Positions 39,243-47,625 of a DNA stretch of 64,000 bases are shown one piece after another. Each line of letters opens with the position of its first letter. Within the stretch, counting starts at the first letter, position 1. The notes beneath the pieces are model-generated. The model had not been told where the DNA came from. It made no database searches and worked only from the letters and a program-made list of their open reading frames with translations. A program made the position numbers and the translations under genes. The stretch lies in NCBI GenBank assembly GCA_947449735.1, contig CANFTB010000018.1, positions 1-64,000 of the forward strand. Reading direction: 5' to 3'. The DNA is from Chthoniobacteraceae bacterium. GTDB taxonomy: Bacteria; Verrucomicrobiota; Verrucomicrobiia; Chthoniobacterales; Chthoniobacteraceae.

Positions 39243-41051
39243 ATGAACACCTCGGCCAAGTCCCCCCCGTGCTCGACGAAGTCAGGCTGGCTCCTAATAA
39301 CCGGCATTGGGGTCCTGTTGGTCGCAAACACGGCATTTGGAAATGCGTTGAAACTTGCGCCGCCGAAGGCACCTTCAGTCCCACTTTCGAGTGGTGGCAA
39401 AAGCGATCCAGATTCCTCGAAAAAGGAAGTCTTGCCGGAGAAACCTGTGCCGACCGCCCCAGCCGAGCCGACACCCGGACCCTCCCCTCAAACCGCTCCT
39501 GAACAAGCCCCTAAAAAAGCGCCGCCGCCGCAAGAGCCGAGTCCTTCTTTGCCGCCAATTCCTCCGGCGGATCCCTCAAAGCCTACGCCGCCGCCGGCAC
39601 CGCCTGCTAGTCCCGCGCCTGCGCCGGCCAAACCTGCCGCGCCGCCTCCTCCGGCTGCGCCGCCGTTGCCGGCTGTTCCCTCAAAGCCTGAGCCCACGCC
39701 GGTTCCCGTGCCGCCGCCGTTACCACCTGCTGGTCCCGCGCCTGCGCCGGCGTTGCCGCCTGCTCCCTCAAAGCCTGAGCCCACGCCGGCTCCCGTGCCG
39801 CCGCCGGCACCGCCTGCTAGTCCCGCGCCTGTGCCGACCAAACCTGCCGCGCCGCTACCTCCGCCTGCGCCGGCGTTGCCGCCTGCTCCCCCAAAGCCTG
39901 AACCCATGCCCGCTCCCGTGCCGCCGCCGGTACCGCCCGTCAGCGCGGCGCCCGGTTTGTCCAAGGGCCAGCCGACGGCCTTTCAACCAAAGATTTCAGC
40001 AGGTGCGAGGCACGCCATTGTTGTCAGGGCCGACGGGTCGCTCTGGGCTTGGGGTGCAAACCAACAAGGCCAGCTTGGAGACGGCAGCACGCAATCCAGC
40101 GCCTTTCCTGTTCAAGTTGCCCAGCCGGTGTCCAAAGACCACTACTGGACATCATCCGCCGCGGGGCGCGCCCACTCCCTGGCGCTTCGCGACGACGGCA
40201 CGGTTTGGACCTGGGGCGGCAACGATTACGGACAGCTTGGCCTTCCCGGGGGCCCAGTGTCTGCGAATCCGCGGAAAGTTCCCCTGGCCGGCCCCGCCGT
40301 TTTGGTCGCCTGCGGCCCGGAGTGCAGCTTTGCCGCTCTTTCGGACGGTTCGCTCTGGGCCTGGGGGAAAAATGATCAGGCACAACTGGGTACTGGCGAC
40401 CGCGGTGAACATTCGCAACCCGTCAGAATACGCATCGCCGGCCCAGTTGTTTCCCTCACAATTCGTAAATCCAACGTCTTTGCCCTCACCGCAAACGGAG
40501 CTGCGTGGATTTGGGGTGACGGCGACTTTGCCCGAGCGGGGGTCCTTCCGAACCGGGATAAAGCCCAGCCTGCAAGAATCAGCACGGATGCGGACTGGAC
40601 CGCCTTCACCGGCGGGGATTCCCACGCCCTGGCGGTTCGCAAGGACGGAACCCTGTGGGCCTTCGGTAACAACCGGGCCGGACAGCTGGGCGACGGCGCA
40701 TTCAGCAACAGGCTGACTCCTGCCCAGACCGGGCAGCAAACCCACTGGGTGGCGGTCGAGGCGTTCGGTCGACGCTCCTACGGATTGACCCGGACCGGAG
40801 ATCTTTTGGCGTGGGGTGAAAATACCTACGGCACTTTGGGCGATGGAACCACGCACCCGCAGATCACGCCCTTTCCCATATCCCCGGCCGGCAACTGGAC
40901 CGCAATCACCGCCGGAGAAACTTTTGCCATGGCGCTTCGTGGCAACGGCTCAATCTGGACGTGGGGTGAGAATCAAGACGGTCAACTCGGCTCCGGACGA
41001 TCTTTCAGTTCTTGGAAGCCTGTGGAAGTCTCGTTTCCAAAAGCCGAATAA
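39243..41051 (+). CDS. Secreted RCC1-repeat beta-propeller with a long proline-rich linker
   Basis: A 602-residue protein with a hydrophobic leader (WLLITGIGVLLVANTAFG). Residues about 65-245 are almost entirely Pro, Ala, Lys, Glu and Val, encoded by repeats. Residues about 255-600 hold seven RCC1 blades: examples are DGSLWAWGANQQGQLGDGST, DGTVWTWGGNDYGQLG, DGSLWAWGKNDQAQLGTGD, DGTLWAFGNNRAGQLGDG and NGSIWTWGENQDGQLGSG, enough for one seven-bladed propeller. Surface display or cell-wall spanning by the Pro-rich arm is inferred. A long Arg-rich open frame on the same strand is only the shifted reading of the repeats. Confidence 0.88.
   Translation: MNTSAKSPPCSTKSGWLLITGIGVLLVANTAFGNALKLAPPKAPSVPLSSGGKSDPDSSKKEVLPEKPVPTAPAEPTPGPSPQTAPEQAPKKAPPPQEPSPSLPPIPPADPSKPTPPPAPPASPAPAPAKPAAPPPPAAPPLPAVPSKPEPTPVPVPPPLPPAGPAPAPALPPAPSKPEPTPAPVPPPAPPASPAPVPTKPAAPLPPPAPALPPAPPKPEPMPAPVPPPVPPVSAAPGLSKGQPTAFQPKISAGARHAIVVRADGSLWAWGANQQGQLGDGSTQSSAFPVQVAQPVSKDHYWTSSAAGRAHSLALRDDGTVWTWGGNDYGQLGLPGGPVSANPRKVPLAGPAVLVACGPECSFAALSDGSLWAWGKNDQAQLGTGDRGEHSQPVRIRIAGPVVSLTIRKSNVFALTANGAAWIWGDGDFARAGVLPNRDKAQPARISTDADWTAFTGGDSHALAVRKDGTLWAFGNNRAGQLGDGAFSNRLTPAQTGQQTHWVAVEAFGRRSYGLTRTGDLLAWGENTYGTLGDGTTHPQITPFPISPAGNWTAITAGETFAMALRGNGSIWTWGENQDGQLGSGRSFSSWKPVEVSFPKAE
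39600..39945 (+). repeat. In-frame repeats encoding the Pro-rich linker of the RCC1 protein
   Basis: Related units such as TCAAAGCCTGAGCCCACGCC and GTGCCGCCGCCGG recur about three times with a period of roughly 100-130 bases and encode variants of SKPEPTPAPVPPPAPPASPA. This tandem structure could expand or contract by slippage or recombination, changing linker length between strains. Confidence 0.7.
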
Positions 41052-41124
41052 CACCATCTCTTTCAATGTAATGGATTATCAAAGGGCGCCTGTTTCGGTG
41101 CCAAGCCGCTGCGATATCCGCGCC

Positions 41125-42372
41125 CTACCGGTTGCGGCTGCGGCCGGTGAGCTGGAAGTATTCGGCGTCAGAGAGAGCCGCCTTTTCCACCCAGGCGCGC
41201 GCATCGTCGGGTGCGGCCTTGAACCATGCCGAGGCGACTCTTTCCAAGGCGGAAATCCTCTGGAGCGGCGAGGCCGAGGGAATCGTGAGAGCCCATTCGG
41301 CGGCGGCCGCCGGATCCTTTCGGGCTGTCTGTTCGACGAAGCCGCGGGTGGCGGCTGCGTAATCCTGTGAGCCGGAAAGCTCCTCCAGCCGCTTAGCCGC
41401 TGCCGCCGGATCTTTGTCCGCCTGGTCCCGCAGTGACGCGGCGAAGGCGCTTTCCCTCGCCGGTCCCTCCGGAAGGGAGGGCGCGACCTTCACGAGTTCG
41501 CGTCCGAGGCGTCTGGCATCCTCGGGTTCGATTCGAGCAAGCGCCGCCAGCGCCTCCGGACTCGGTTCGGCGCCGGACTGCTGTCCTTTGAGCGTCTCGA
41601 CCAGGGCGGCGTCCCGGACGGGGCCGGAGGGTAGTTTCTGAGCGTATTCCAGCACCTGTTCCGCGCTGTATTTAGCCTGACCGCGCATCCCTTCAATGGC
41701 GCTTCTTGCTGCTATGGGGCCGGCCGGGGAGGACGAGAGGGAGGCGGCGATGTCGGCGAATTTTTCGGGATCAGCCTTGGCTAGATTTCCGAGGACGGAG
41801 GCACTCGCTTTCTGCACGTCGGGGTTCTGGGCGAGGGTCCACGAGGCAAAGGCGGCGGGTTCTTTCTTAGCCCAGTCGCCGAGGAAGAGATCCGACTGGA
41901 TCCTGTAGTAGGCGTTCCCTGCCCACAGGTTTGCGGCGCGCTCCGGGTCAATTTCCGCAAGCCGTCGGACGGCAAACTGGTAATCCTTGTCCTTCTGGTT
42001 GAATATGGAGGAGGTGGCTCCTTTGATCACCGCCTCAAGCTCGTCGGGCTTTGCCTGGGCCAGAGCCGTGCGTCCCAGCCAGCGCTTCAGCATGCGGTCT
42101 GCTGCCTCGGATCCGTCGGTTTGAGCTGGATCCAGGGATTGATTGAGAATTGGCGGGTTGTTCGGATCGCCGGCGACTCCCTGCCGCATGGGGTTGCCTG
42201 CTGATCCTGGAGCCGGGATGACTGATCCGGCTTCGCGGGGCCGGGTGATGTTGGAAGCCACCGGGGGCGCTGCCGGGCGGGAGGCCGCTGGCGAGGGCTG
42301 GAAGTTGCGCGCTGCTGCAAAACCGGCTGCTGCGAATGTGATGCTCAGGGGAATGACAAAACGGGGGTACAT
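41125..42372 (-). CDS. Secreted alpha-solenoid protein of unknown function
   Basis: A 415-residue protein with a signal-like N-terminus (FVIPLSITFAAAGFAAARN), a Pro/Ala-rich linker and then Ala-rich amphipathic helices in repeats of about 35 residues: DPERAANLWAGNAYYRIQSD, DPAAAAKRLEELSGSQDY and KDPAAAAEWALTIPSASPLQ. The pattern is that of TPR/Sel1-like solenoids common in secreted verrucomicrobial proteins. It lies 32 bases after a similar protein (42405-43799), and both are probably cotranscribed. No enzymatic motif; a scaffold role is inference. Confidence 0.65.
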   Translation of the reverse strand: MYPRFVIPLSITFAAAGFAAARNFQPSPAASRPAAPPVASNITRPREAGSVIPAPGSAGNPMRQGVAGDPNNPPILNQSLDPAQTDGSEAADRMLKRWLGRTALAQAKPDELEAVIKGATSSIFNQKDKDYQFAVRRLAEIDPERAANLWAGNAYYRIQSDLFLGDWAKKEPAAFASWTLAQNPDVQKASASVLGNLAKADPEKFADIAASLSSSPAGPIAARSAIEGMRGQAKYSAEQVLEYAQKLPSGPVRDAALVETLKGQQSGAEPSPEALAALARIEPEDARRLGRELVKVAPSLPEGPARESAFAASLRDQADKDPAAAAKRLEELSGSQDYAAATRGFVEQTARKDPAAAAEWALTIPSASPLQRISALERVASAWFKAAPDDARAWVEKAALSDAEYFQLTGRSRNR

Positions 42373-42404
42373 GGCCGCGGAATTTGGACAGCAAGCTCTA
42401 GGGA

Positions 42405-43799
42405 TTACTTGCCTTTGAGCGGAGCAACGCGGCGGTACAGCTCTTGTTTGTCATCGTCCGAAATGGGCAACTGGGCGATGAGCTCCGAGGGCGCGGATCC
42501 CCGGCCCCCGAACCGCCTGTCGCTCATCAGGGACGCAAAGTAGTCCATGCGGGAATTCTTGGAGAGCAAGGCCGCTCCGGCGTCGATGGCGGCGCGGTCG
42601 CTTCCCCAGCTCATGGATTGCATCCAGGCATCCATCATCACGGAGTTGAGGACACCTTGTCGAAAGACGCCTTGCGGGAGGGATTCGATCCAAGCCATGG
42701 CGGTCGGCCTATCCTGCTGGGCCAGCCCCCACCAGGCGCCGCTTGCCGCGCGCTTGGCGAACTCGGGATTCTCCTGCTTTTCTGCCAGGGAGATGGCAGC
42801 GTCGACTCCCCCGGTTCTAAATCTGGAAAGCGCCTCCTCGGGAAACATCCATGATGTCTTGGAGGCGTCCGGAATGGCGTCGAAGAATGCCGACGCGGCC
42901 TGAGGGTTTTCAGACCTGAGTCTGTTGAGGGCGCTCTGAAAAATCCCGGATGTCAGTCGCTCGGGGTTGAAACCCTGATCCCCGTCCTTTTTGAGCCGGG
43001 CGAATTCTGTGACCAGTTCCTTCACCGTTGCCAGCGCCGAGGCCGGATCGGCTGCGGCGGTTTTCGAGAGCAGATTGCCCAGGGTTTCCGTAACACCGTG
43101 CGCGCCGTTCCAGCCGAGTTCGTTGAGGACCGGCAGGTTCGCAAGGGTTTTGGCGACCTCCAGGGGAGAGCCCCCGAGATTGCCGGCGTCTGCTTTTTGG
43201 AAGTAATCCTGGAGCACACCCTTGCCCAGTTCCTTTGGCAGGCTCTGGATGAATTGCAGCGCTTTTGCGGTGTCCTTTTCCCCAATCACGGTGAGGGCGG
43301 CGGAGAGAACGCTGCGGTCCTCAAGTTTTTTGCCGAGCTCCAGGGCGCGGCTGGGGTCGATGTCCGCGAGCCTTTCGGCGAGGATTCTGCGGACCTCCTC
43401 GTGTTCGACTTTGCCGGAGGGGGTTTCCTGGAGGAGTTCCTCGATGCGGTCCGCCGGGAGGGTCGGAACCATCTTGGCCAAGAGCAGGATGGAAGAGGGC
43501 GGCAGGTTGATGCCCGCCTTGGAGGAGATGCGCTTGAGGATGTCCGTTTGTTTTTGAAGATCGAACGCGTTGAATTCCTGCGTTTCGGACTGGTTGGCAA
43601 GCGGCTCGGCCGGCGGCGCGGGCGAATTTGCAGAGCTTTCCGCGGCGGATGATTGACCCTCCGAGGGACCGGTCTCGAGGTCCATGGCCACTCGGGAACC
43701 GGGCGCAGGAACGAGGCGGCCGGCGGCAGCCCCCACGCAGAGAGATCCGGCCAAAATGAGGAGCGTCTGATTTTTGGAAAGGCTCATGCGTGGGTCCAT
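42405..43799 (-). CDS. Secreted alpha-solenoid protein of unknown function, upstream partner
   Basis: A 464-residue protein with a hydrophobic leader (QTLLILAGSLCVGAAAG). The start at 43799 could be replaced by a Met four codons on. After a Ser/Ala/Pro-rich segment the chain is helical, with repeats such as DIDPSRALELGKKLEDRSVL, KTAAADPASALATVKELVTE and QDRPTAMAWIESLPQGVFRQ. The DP-x-x-A-x-x-W/L pattern matches the neighbouring protein at 41125-42372, so the two look like relatives in one operon. No named family is assigned. Confidence 0.65.
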   Translation of the reverse strand: MDPRMSLSKNQTLLILAGSLCVGAAAGRLVPAPGSRVAMDLETGPSEGQSSAAESSANSPAPPAEPLANQSETQEFNAFDLQKQTDILKRISSKAGINLPPSSILLLAKMVPTLPADRIEELLQETPSGKVEHEEVRRILAERLADIDPSRALELGKKLEDRSVLSAALTVIGEKDTAKALQFIQSLPKELGKGVLQDYFQKADAGNLGGSPLEVAKTLANLPVLNELGWNGAHGVTETLGNLLSKTAAADPASALATVKELVTEFARLKKDGDQGFNPERLTSGIFQSALNRLRSENPQAASAFFDAIPDASKTSWMFPEEALSRFRTGGVDAAISLAEKQENPEFAKRAASGAWWGLAQQDRPTAMAWIESLPQGVFRQGVLNSVMMDAWMQSMSWGSDRAAIDAGAALLSKNSRMDYFASLMSDRRFGGRGSAPSELIAQLPISDDDKQELYRRVAPLKGK

Positions 43800-43865
43800 C
43801 TTAAACCCTGCCTTGGCTCTCAGGTAGTCCGATGTCCTTTCGGCGGCGTTTTTTTGTGAAGGCTT

Positions 43866-44771
43866 CTATTTGACCTTGGGAGGTATGTACGCGGGGTTGA
43901 TATGCGCCTCGGGCGCGGCGGTTTTGAGATTTGGAGGCACGTCTGCCTTCAAGTCGCCGCAGGCCCAGCGCACTCCCCCCGTGAGGATCGTGCGGAAGAT
44001 CGGATTGGTCCAAACGTCTTCCCGATGGCCCATGGAAGTGTACCAGACTCGCCCCTTGCCTTCGAGCCGGGCCCAGGAATTTGGGAAGGCCGGGCGCGCG
44101 TACTCCGGGCCGGTCATCGCAGGCGAATCCATGACGGTCAGGACGTGGATGTCGGGGGAGAAATCCTTGAGGGAGTACCATTCCTCCTGAAATCCAAAAT
44201 CTGCACCAAGGGTCTCAAAGCCGGGAAACTTTGGGTCAATCACCGTGTTTTTGGCCACCTGCTGCGCTCCGTGTTTGATGAACTCCCCGCCGAGAAAACG
44301 CACGTAGGCATCGGCCTTTTCGTTGTGGTTCACGTAGCGCTCCGGTCCCTTGAGGGATTCGTTGTCCGTGTGGAAGGTGTCGCTGGCGGAATGGGTTCCG
44401 AGGAATCCTTTTCCTGAGCGAACGTAGTCGAAGAGGGCTGCCTTGCCTTCGGGGGTCATGGGCGGGTTGCCGTCAGTGCCCGGGGAGCAGAGGTCGCCAG
44501 TGGTGTAAAACATCACGGCGTCGAAGCCGTCCAGATAGGCTCGGGAAAACTGGGAGCCGTCCTTGGAGAAAGTGAATTCCCAGCCGTTTTGCGCGCCGAG
44601 TTCGAGGAGGGATTTTTCCGCGATACTTGGCTGCCCCTTTTTCCAGGAAATCACCTCGTGCTCGAACCCGCTGGACTTGGTGAAGAACAGGATTTTGCGC
44701 GCCGGGTGTTCGGCCGCAAAAAGGGTGCCGGAGAGCAGGGTGCAGAGGGGGAGGAGAAGGCGGGCGTTCAT
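43866..44771 (-). CDS. Secreted ThuA domain protein
   Basis: A 301-residue ThuA-like protein with a signal peptide (ends TLFAAE). ThuA motifs: KILFFTKSSGFEHEVISWKK, VMFYTTGDLCSPGTDGNPPM, FLGTHSASDTFH and VWYTSMGHREDVW. The domain has a glutamine-amidotransferase-like fold and is named after trehalose utilisation, but its reaction is not settled; many PVC members are exported. It stands alone, though the same domain is fused in the large protein at 32061-36482. Confidence 0.88.
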   Translation of the reverse strand: MNARLLLPLCTLLSGTLFAAEHPARKILFFTKSSGFEHEVISWKKGQPSIAEKSLLELGAQNGWEFTFSKDGSQFSRAYLDGFDAVMFYTTGDLCSPGTDGNPPMTPEGKAALFDYVRSGKGFLGTHSASDTFHTDNESLKGPERYVNHNEKADAYVRFLGGEFIKHGAQQVAKNTVIDPKFPGFETLGADFGFQEEWYSLKDFSPDIHVLTVMDSPAMTGPEYARPAFPNSWARLEGKGRVWYTSMGHREDVWTNPIFRTILTGGVRWACGDLKADVPPNLKTAAPEAHINPAYIPPKVK

Positions 44772-44956
44772 AGGAGACGGGAATTCTTTCCGTTAGGAGC
44801 GCCTTTCGCAATTTAATCGTTAGCGCCGGGCCGGCGAATGGCGGAGGGTCAGTCCAGGTTCAGTTGGATGCGTTATCTGTCGCTTAAATGAGGAAAAATG
44901 ATATTTTATCTGGCAAATGCCACAGGCTTGGGAAGAGTGGCTATCAAGAACCCCCT

Positions 44957-46390
44957 ATGCGAGTTAAGATCGAGTTCACTCAGTTTCCACGTTTGATTTT
45001 GTGGACAGGTTTAGCAGTGATGATGTGCTTTGGCTTCCCGTTGAAAGGAGGCGCCGAAGTTTTCAACTATGAAAAGCTGCACCAGAGGGCGCTGTCCGAT
45101 GAGGGGTTCAAGCAGGCGGATGAAGAATTGAACGAAGCCTACGTGCGTGCGATGCGCAAGCTGCCAAAGGAGGAGCGGGCAAAGCTGAGGCAGGAGGAAA
45201 GGGCTTGGATTCAGGAGAACGCTAGGGCGCTTCAGCAGACTCCGGGACAGGAGGTGGAGGTCCTTCGGGAACGCACCCGTAAGCGACTGGAGGAATTGCG
45301 GCGGCGGGGAGACGGAGGAACCGACTCAAAAGCCGGGGATGCACCCCGGCCGAAATTGGATCCGCCGTCCGGACTCCCGTTGGGGACGGTGCCGGCCGCC
45401 GACGATGCGGCTGGAAAGTCCGCTGCATCAGGTAAATCAAACTCAAACATCCATCCGGCAAAGGAGACGGCTCCGAAGCCAGTCGCCAAGGAGGAGGAAG
45501 TTCGCAGGGACGTAGTAAAGTCGGCGGAGCAAAGCGGCGAAACTTCCGGGGAGGAGGCGAACTGGACGCCGAAGCTCGCGGCAAACCTGGAGAGGGTGTA
45601 CCAGAAGTCTCTCAAGGACGCCGAGTTTGAAGCTGCAGATTCCGAGTTGCGTTCGTTGTACCGGCAGGCGATGCAGGTGCTCAGCTCGGCGGATCGTGAG
45701 AAACTGCGGGTGGCGGAGAAGGCTTGGGTGCGGCAAAACGGAACGCTTTTGCGGAACGCTGGGGAGAAGGAGGCGGCAGTTCTAAAGGATCGGACCGTTC
45801 AGCGCAGGACGGAGTTGGAGCAGATGACCAAGGAGCGCCGTTTTCAGGAAGGCGCACCGGTTGTGGAGAAGACGGCGGCGCCCGCTCCGAGTCCGGTCAA
45901 GGCGCCGGCGGTGCTGGAGCTTCCTGTGGAGCCGTTGTCTGTCAAGCCGCCCGAGCCAACCCCGGCTCCCGCAACGCCTCAGGCGCCCACGGCTGCGAAG
46001 TCCCCGGTGGATTCCGATGAGGCCGCGGAGCCCGGGCATTTGACTGAAAAGGGCTTCTGGATGTTTCTTGCGAGCTGGATTTTCGGGCTGACGGCCCTCC
46101 ATTACGGGGCGTTTCGGAGCGTGCAGAAGAATCCTTCCAAGGCACTGACGCGGGAGTTGAGCCCGGTGAGGTTGTACATTCTCTCCGCGGGTTGCGCGGG
46201 AACTTCGCTGAGCATGCTGGCAAGCGGCGGCGGTGTTGTTTGGATGGCGGCGAGCGTGTTTCTGACAGCTATGGGTCTGCTGGTGGTTTGGTATGCGGCT
46301 CTGGCCGTCGCCGTTTTGAGCCGGGACTCCGCCGACATGGTGGCGGCATCCCCACCGCAGGGGGCGACCGTCGACGATGGCGGGCGCTGA
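44957..46390 (+). CDS. Membrane protein with two LprI/DUF1311-like domains lacking cysteines
   Basis: A 477-residue protein from ATG 44957, which gives a signal-type leader; an in-frame ATG at 44888 would add 23 residues. Two helical domains of about 80 residues are related to each other: EELNEAYVRAMRKLPKEERA with EERAWIQENARAL, and DSELRSLYRQAMQVLSSADR with EKAWVRQNGTLL. Both fit the LprI/DUF1311 lysozyme-inhibitor-like pattern but have none of its usual Cys residues. After a Pro/Ala-rich linker come about three membrane helices near the C-terminus (GFWMFLASWIFGLTALHYG and two more). Role unknown; periplasmic helical domains tethered to the membrane are suggested. Confidence 0.65.
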   Translation: MRVKIEFTQFPRLILWTGLAVMMCFGFPLKGGAEVFNYEKLHQRALSDEGFKQADEELNEAYVRAMRKLPKEERAKLRQEERAWIQENARALQQTPGQEVEVLRERTRKRLEELRRRGDGGTDSKAGDAPRPKLDPPSGLPLGTVPAADDAAGKSAASGKSNSNIHPAKETAPKPVAKEEEVRRDVVKSAEQSGETSGEEANWTPKLAANLERVYQKSLKDAEFEAADSELRSLYRQAMQVLSSADREKLRVAEKAWVRQNGTLLRNAGEKEAAVLKDRTVQRRTELEQMTKERRFQEGAPVVEKTAAPAPSPVKAPAVLELPVEPLSVKPPEPTPAPATPQAPTAAKSPVDSDEAAEPGHLTEKGFWMFLASWIFGLTALHYGAFRSVQKNPSKALTRELSPVRLYILSAGCAGTSLSMLASGGGVVWMAASVFLTAMGLLVVWYAALAVAVLSRDSADMVAASPPQGATVDDGGR

Positions 46391-46454
46391 CCTGATCGGT
46401 CCTTCGCGCTGGCCTTTTTGCCAAATCACCCGGGTCCTCTTCTGAGAAACTTTT

Positions 46455-47540
46455 ATGAAACGAACCTCCTATCTGCGCTGGGTTGTTGGAGCTTTGGCGT
46501 TTGCGGTGTTGCTGCGTTCCGGAACGGACGCCGCGACTCCGGCCGCGGCGCCTTTAAAGTATAGCGATCCCGCGCCCAAGGCGTATGACCTGAGCGCTAG
46601 GGCGAGTGAGATCGACCCCAGGGCGCAGCCGCACCCGGAGATTGACTTCCTCTTTGAAAAAAACGGAAAGCCGGCCGACACCGAGCGGGCCGCCGTGGAC
46701 ACGCGCGTGTCCCCGCAGGGGAAGCTTGTGGTGTGGCTGATGGGTTACAACCAGTCGCTTTTTGAAAGGGTCAACAGCTACGGCTTGCATGCGATCCAGG
46801 TCAGCTACGCAAACGGTTGGTTTTCGAAGCTGAACAAGGAGCCCGCGCCCGCGGACGAGCAGTATCTTGGGAAAATCCGACTGGAGGCGACGACCGGCAT
46901 CAACGCCAGCGACGCCGTTGAGATTCCGGTTCCCGATTCGATGCAGGAGCGCGCCCACCAGTTTGTGAAGTGGCTGGTAAAGAGTAATCCCCAGGGCGGC
47001 TGGGCGTATTTTCTCAATGCGGACGGCAATGGGCTTGATTGGACGAAAGTGATCATTTGCGGCTCTTCGCACGGGGCGACGTCCTCGGCGCGCTTTGCGC
47101 TCCAGCAGAGGGTGGACCGGTGCGTCATGTTTTGCGGGCCCCGTGATCAATACGAGTCCTGGCAGGGGCTGCCGTCAGCGACTCCTGCAAACCGGTTCTT
47201 CGGGTACAGCCACACGCTCGACTCTGGATGGTCGGGCGACCACTATCCAAGGTCGTGGATTTTACTTGGGCTGAACAAGTTTGGCCCTGTTGTGAACACG
47301 GACGAGGCGAAGCCGCCGTATGGAAACTCGCGTAGGCTGATTACCTCTGCAGAGGTAAAGGGTGACGCCAACCGTGCGCACGGATATGTGACACCGAATG
47401 CGAAAAGTTCACCGCGGGATGCTTCGGGGAATTACGTCCAGGATGATGTTTGGCGCTACTTGTTCACACACCCGGTGGAGGCGGTGGGGACGCCGGTGCA
47501 GCCGGAAGCGGCCACGCGGATGAACCTGCGGCAGAAGTGA
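46455..47540 (+). CDS. Secreted alpha/beta-hydrolase-like protein (BPSS1187-like)
   Basis: A 361-residue protein with a hydrophobic leader (VVGALAFAVLLRSGTDA). The nucleophile elbow is ICGSSHGATSSARFAL (G-S-S-H-G, Ser near the centre), preceded by VVWLMGYNQSLFERVNSYGL in place of an oxyanion-strand motif and followed by CVMFCGPRDQYESWQG. The layout and sequence resemble BPSS1187-family proteins. An esterase-like activity is likely; the substrate is not predictable. It follows the LprI-like gene by 64 bases and may share its transcript. Confidence 0.65.
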   Translation: MKRTSYLRWVVGALAFAVLLRSGTDAATPAAAPLKYSDPAPKAYDLSARASEIDPRAQPHPEIDFLFEKNGKPADTERAAVDTRVSPQGKLVVWLMGYNQSLFERVNSYGLHAIQVSYANGWFSKLNKEPAPADEQYLGKIRLEATTGINASDAVEIPVPDSMQERAHQFVKWLVKSNPQGGWAYFLNADGNGLDWTKVIICGSSHGATSSARFALQQRVDRCVMFCGPRDQYESWQGLPSATPANRFFGYSHTLDSGWSGDHYPRSWILLGLNKFGPVVNTDEAKPPYGNSRRLITSAEVKGDANRAHGYVTPNAKSSPRDASGNYVQDDVWRYLFTHPVEAVGTPVQPEAATRMNLRQK

Positions 47541-47625
47541 GACGGTGCCGCCTGAGCTGCCCGGTTCGGCGGTGATCTTGGAAACCGGGACTCACGCTGT
47601 GGCGATCTCGGAGTGACTTCTGATG

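Noticed and set aside
39600-39945. Possible CRISPR-like array
   Set aside because: The repeats are in-frame Pro codons with variable spacing and no unique spacers; no cas gene is present anywhere in the window.
39355-40716. A 453-residue Arg/Pro-rich open frame on the plus strand
   Set aside because: It is the shifted reading of the RCC1 gene's proline codons; it lacks a signal, domains and any start context, while the RCC1 frame has clear blades.
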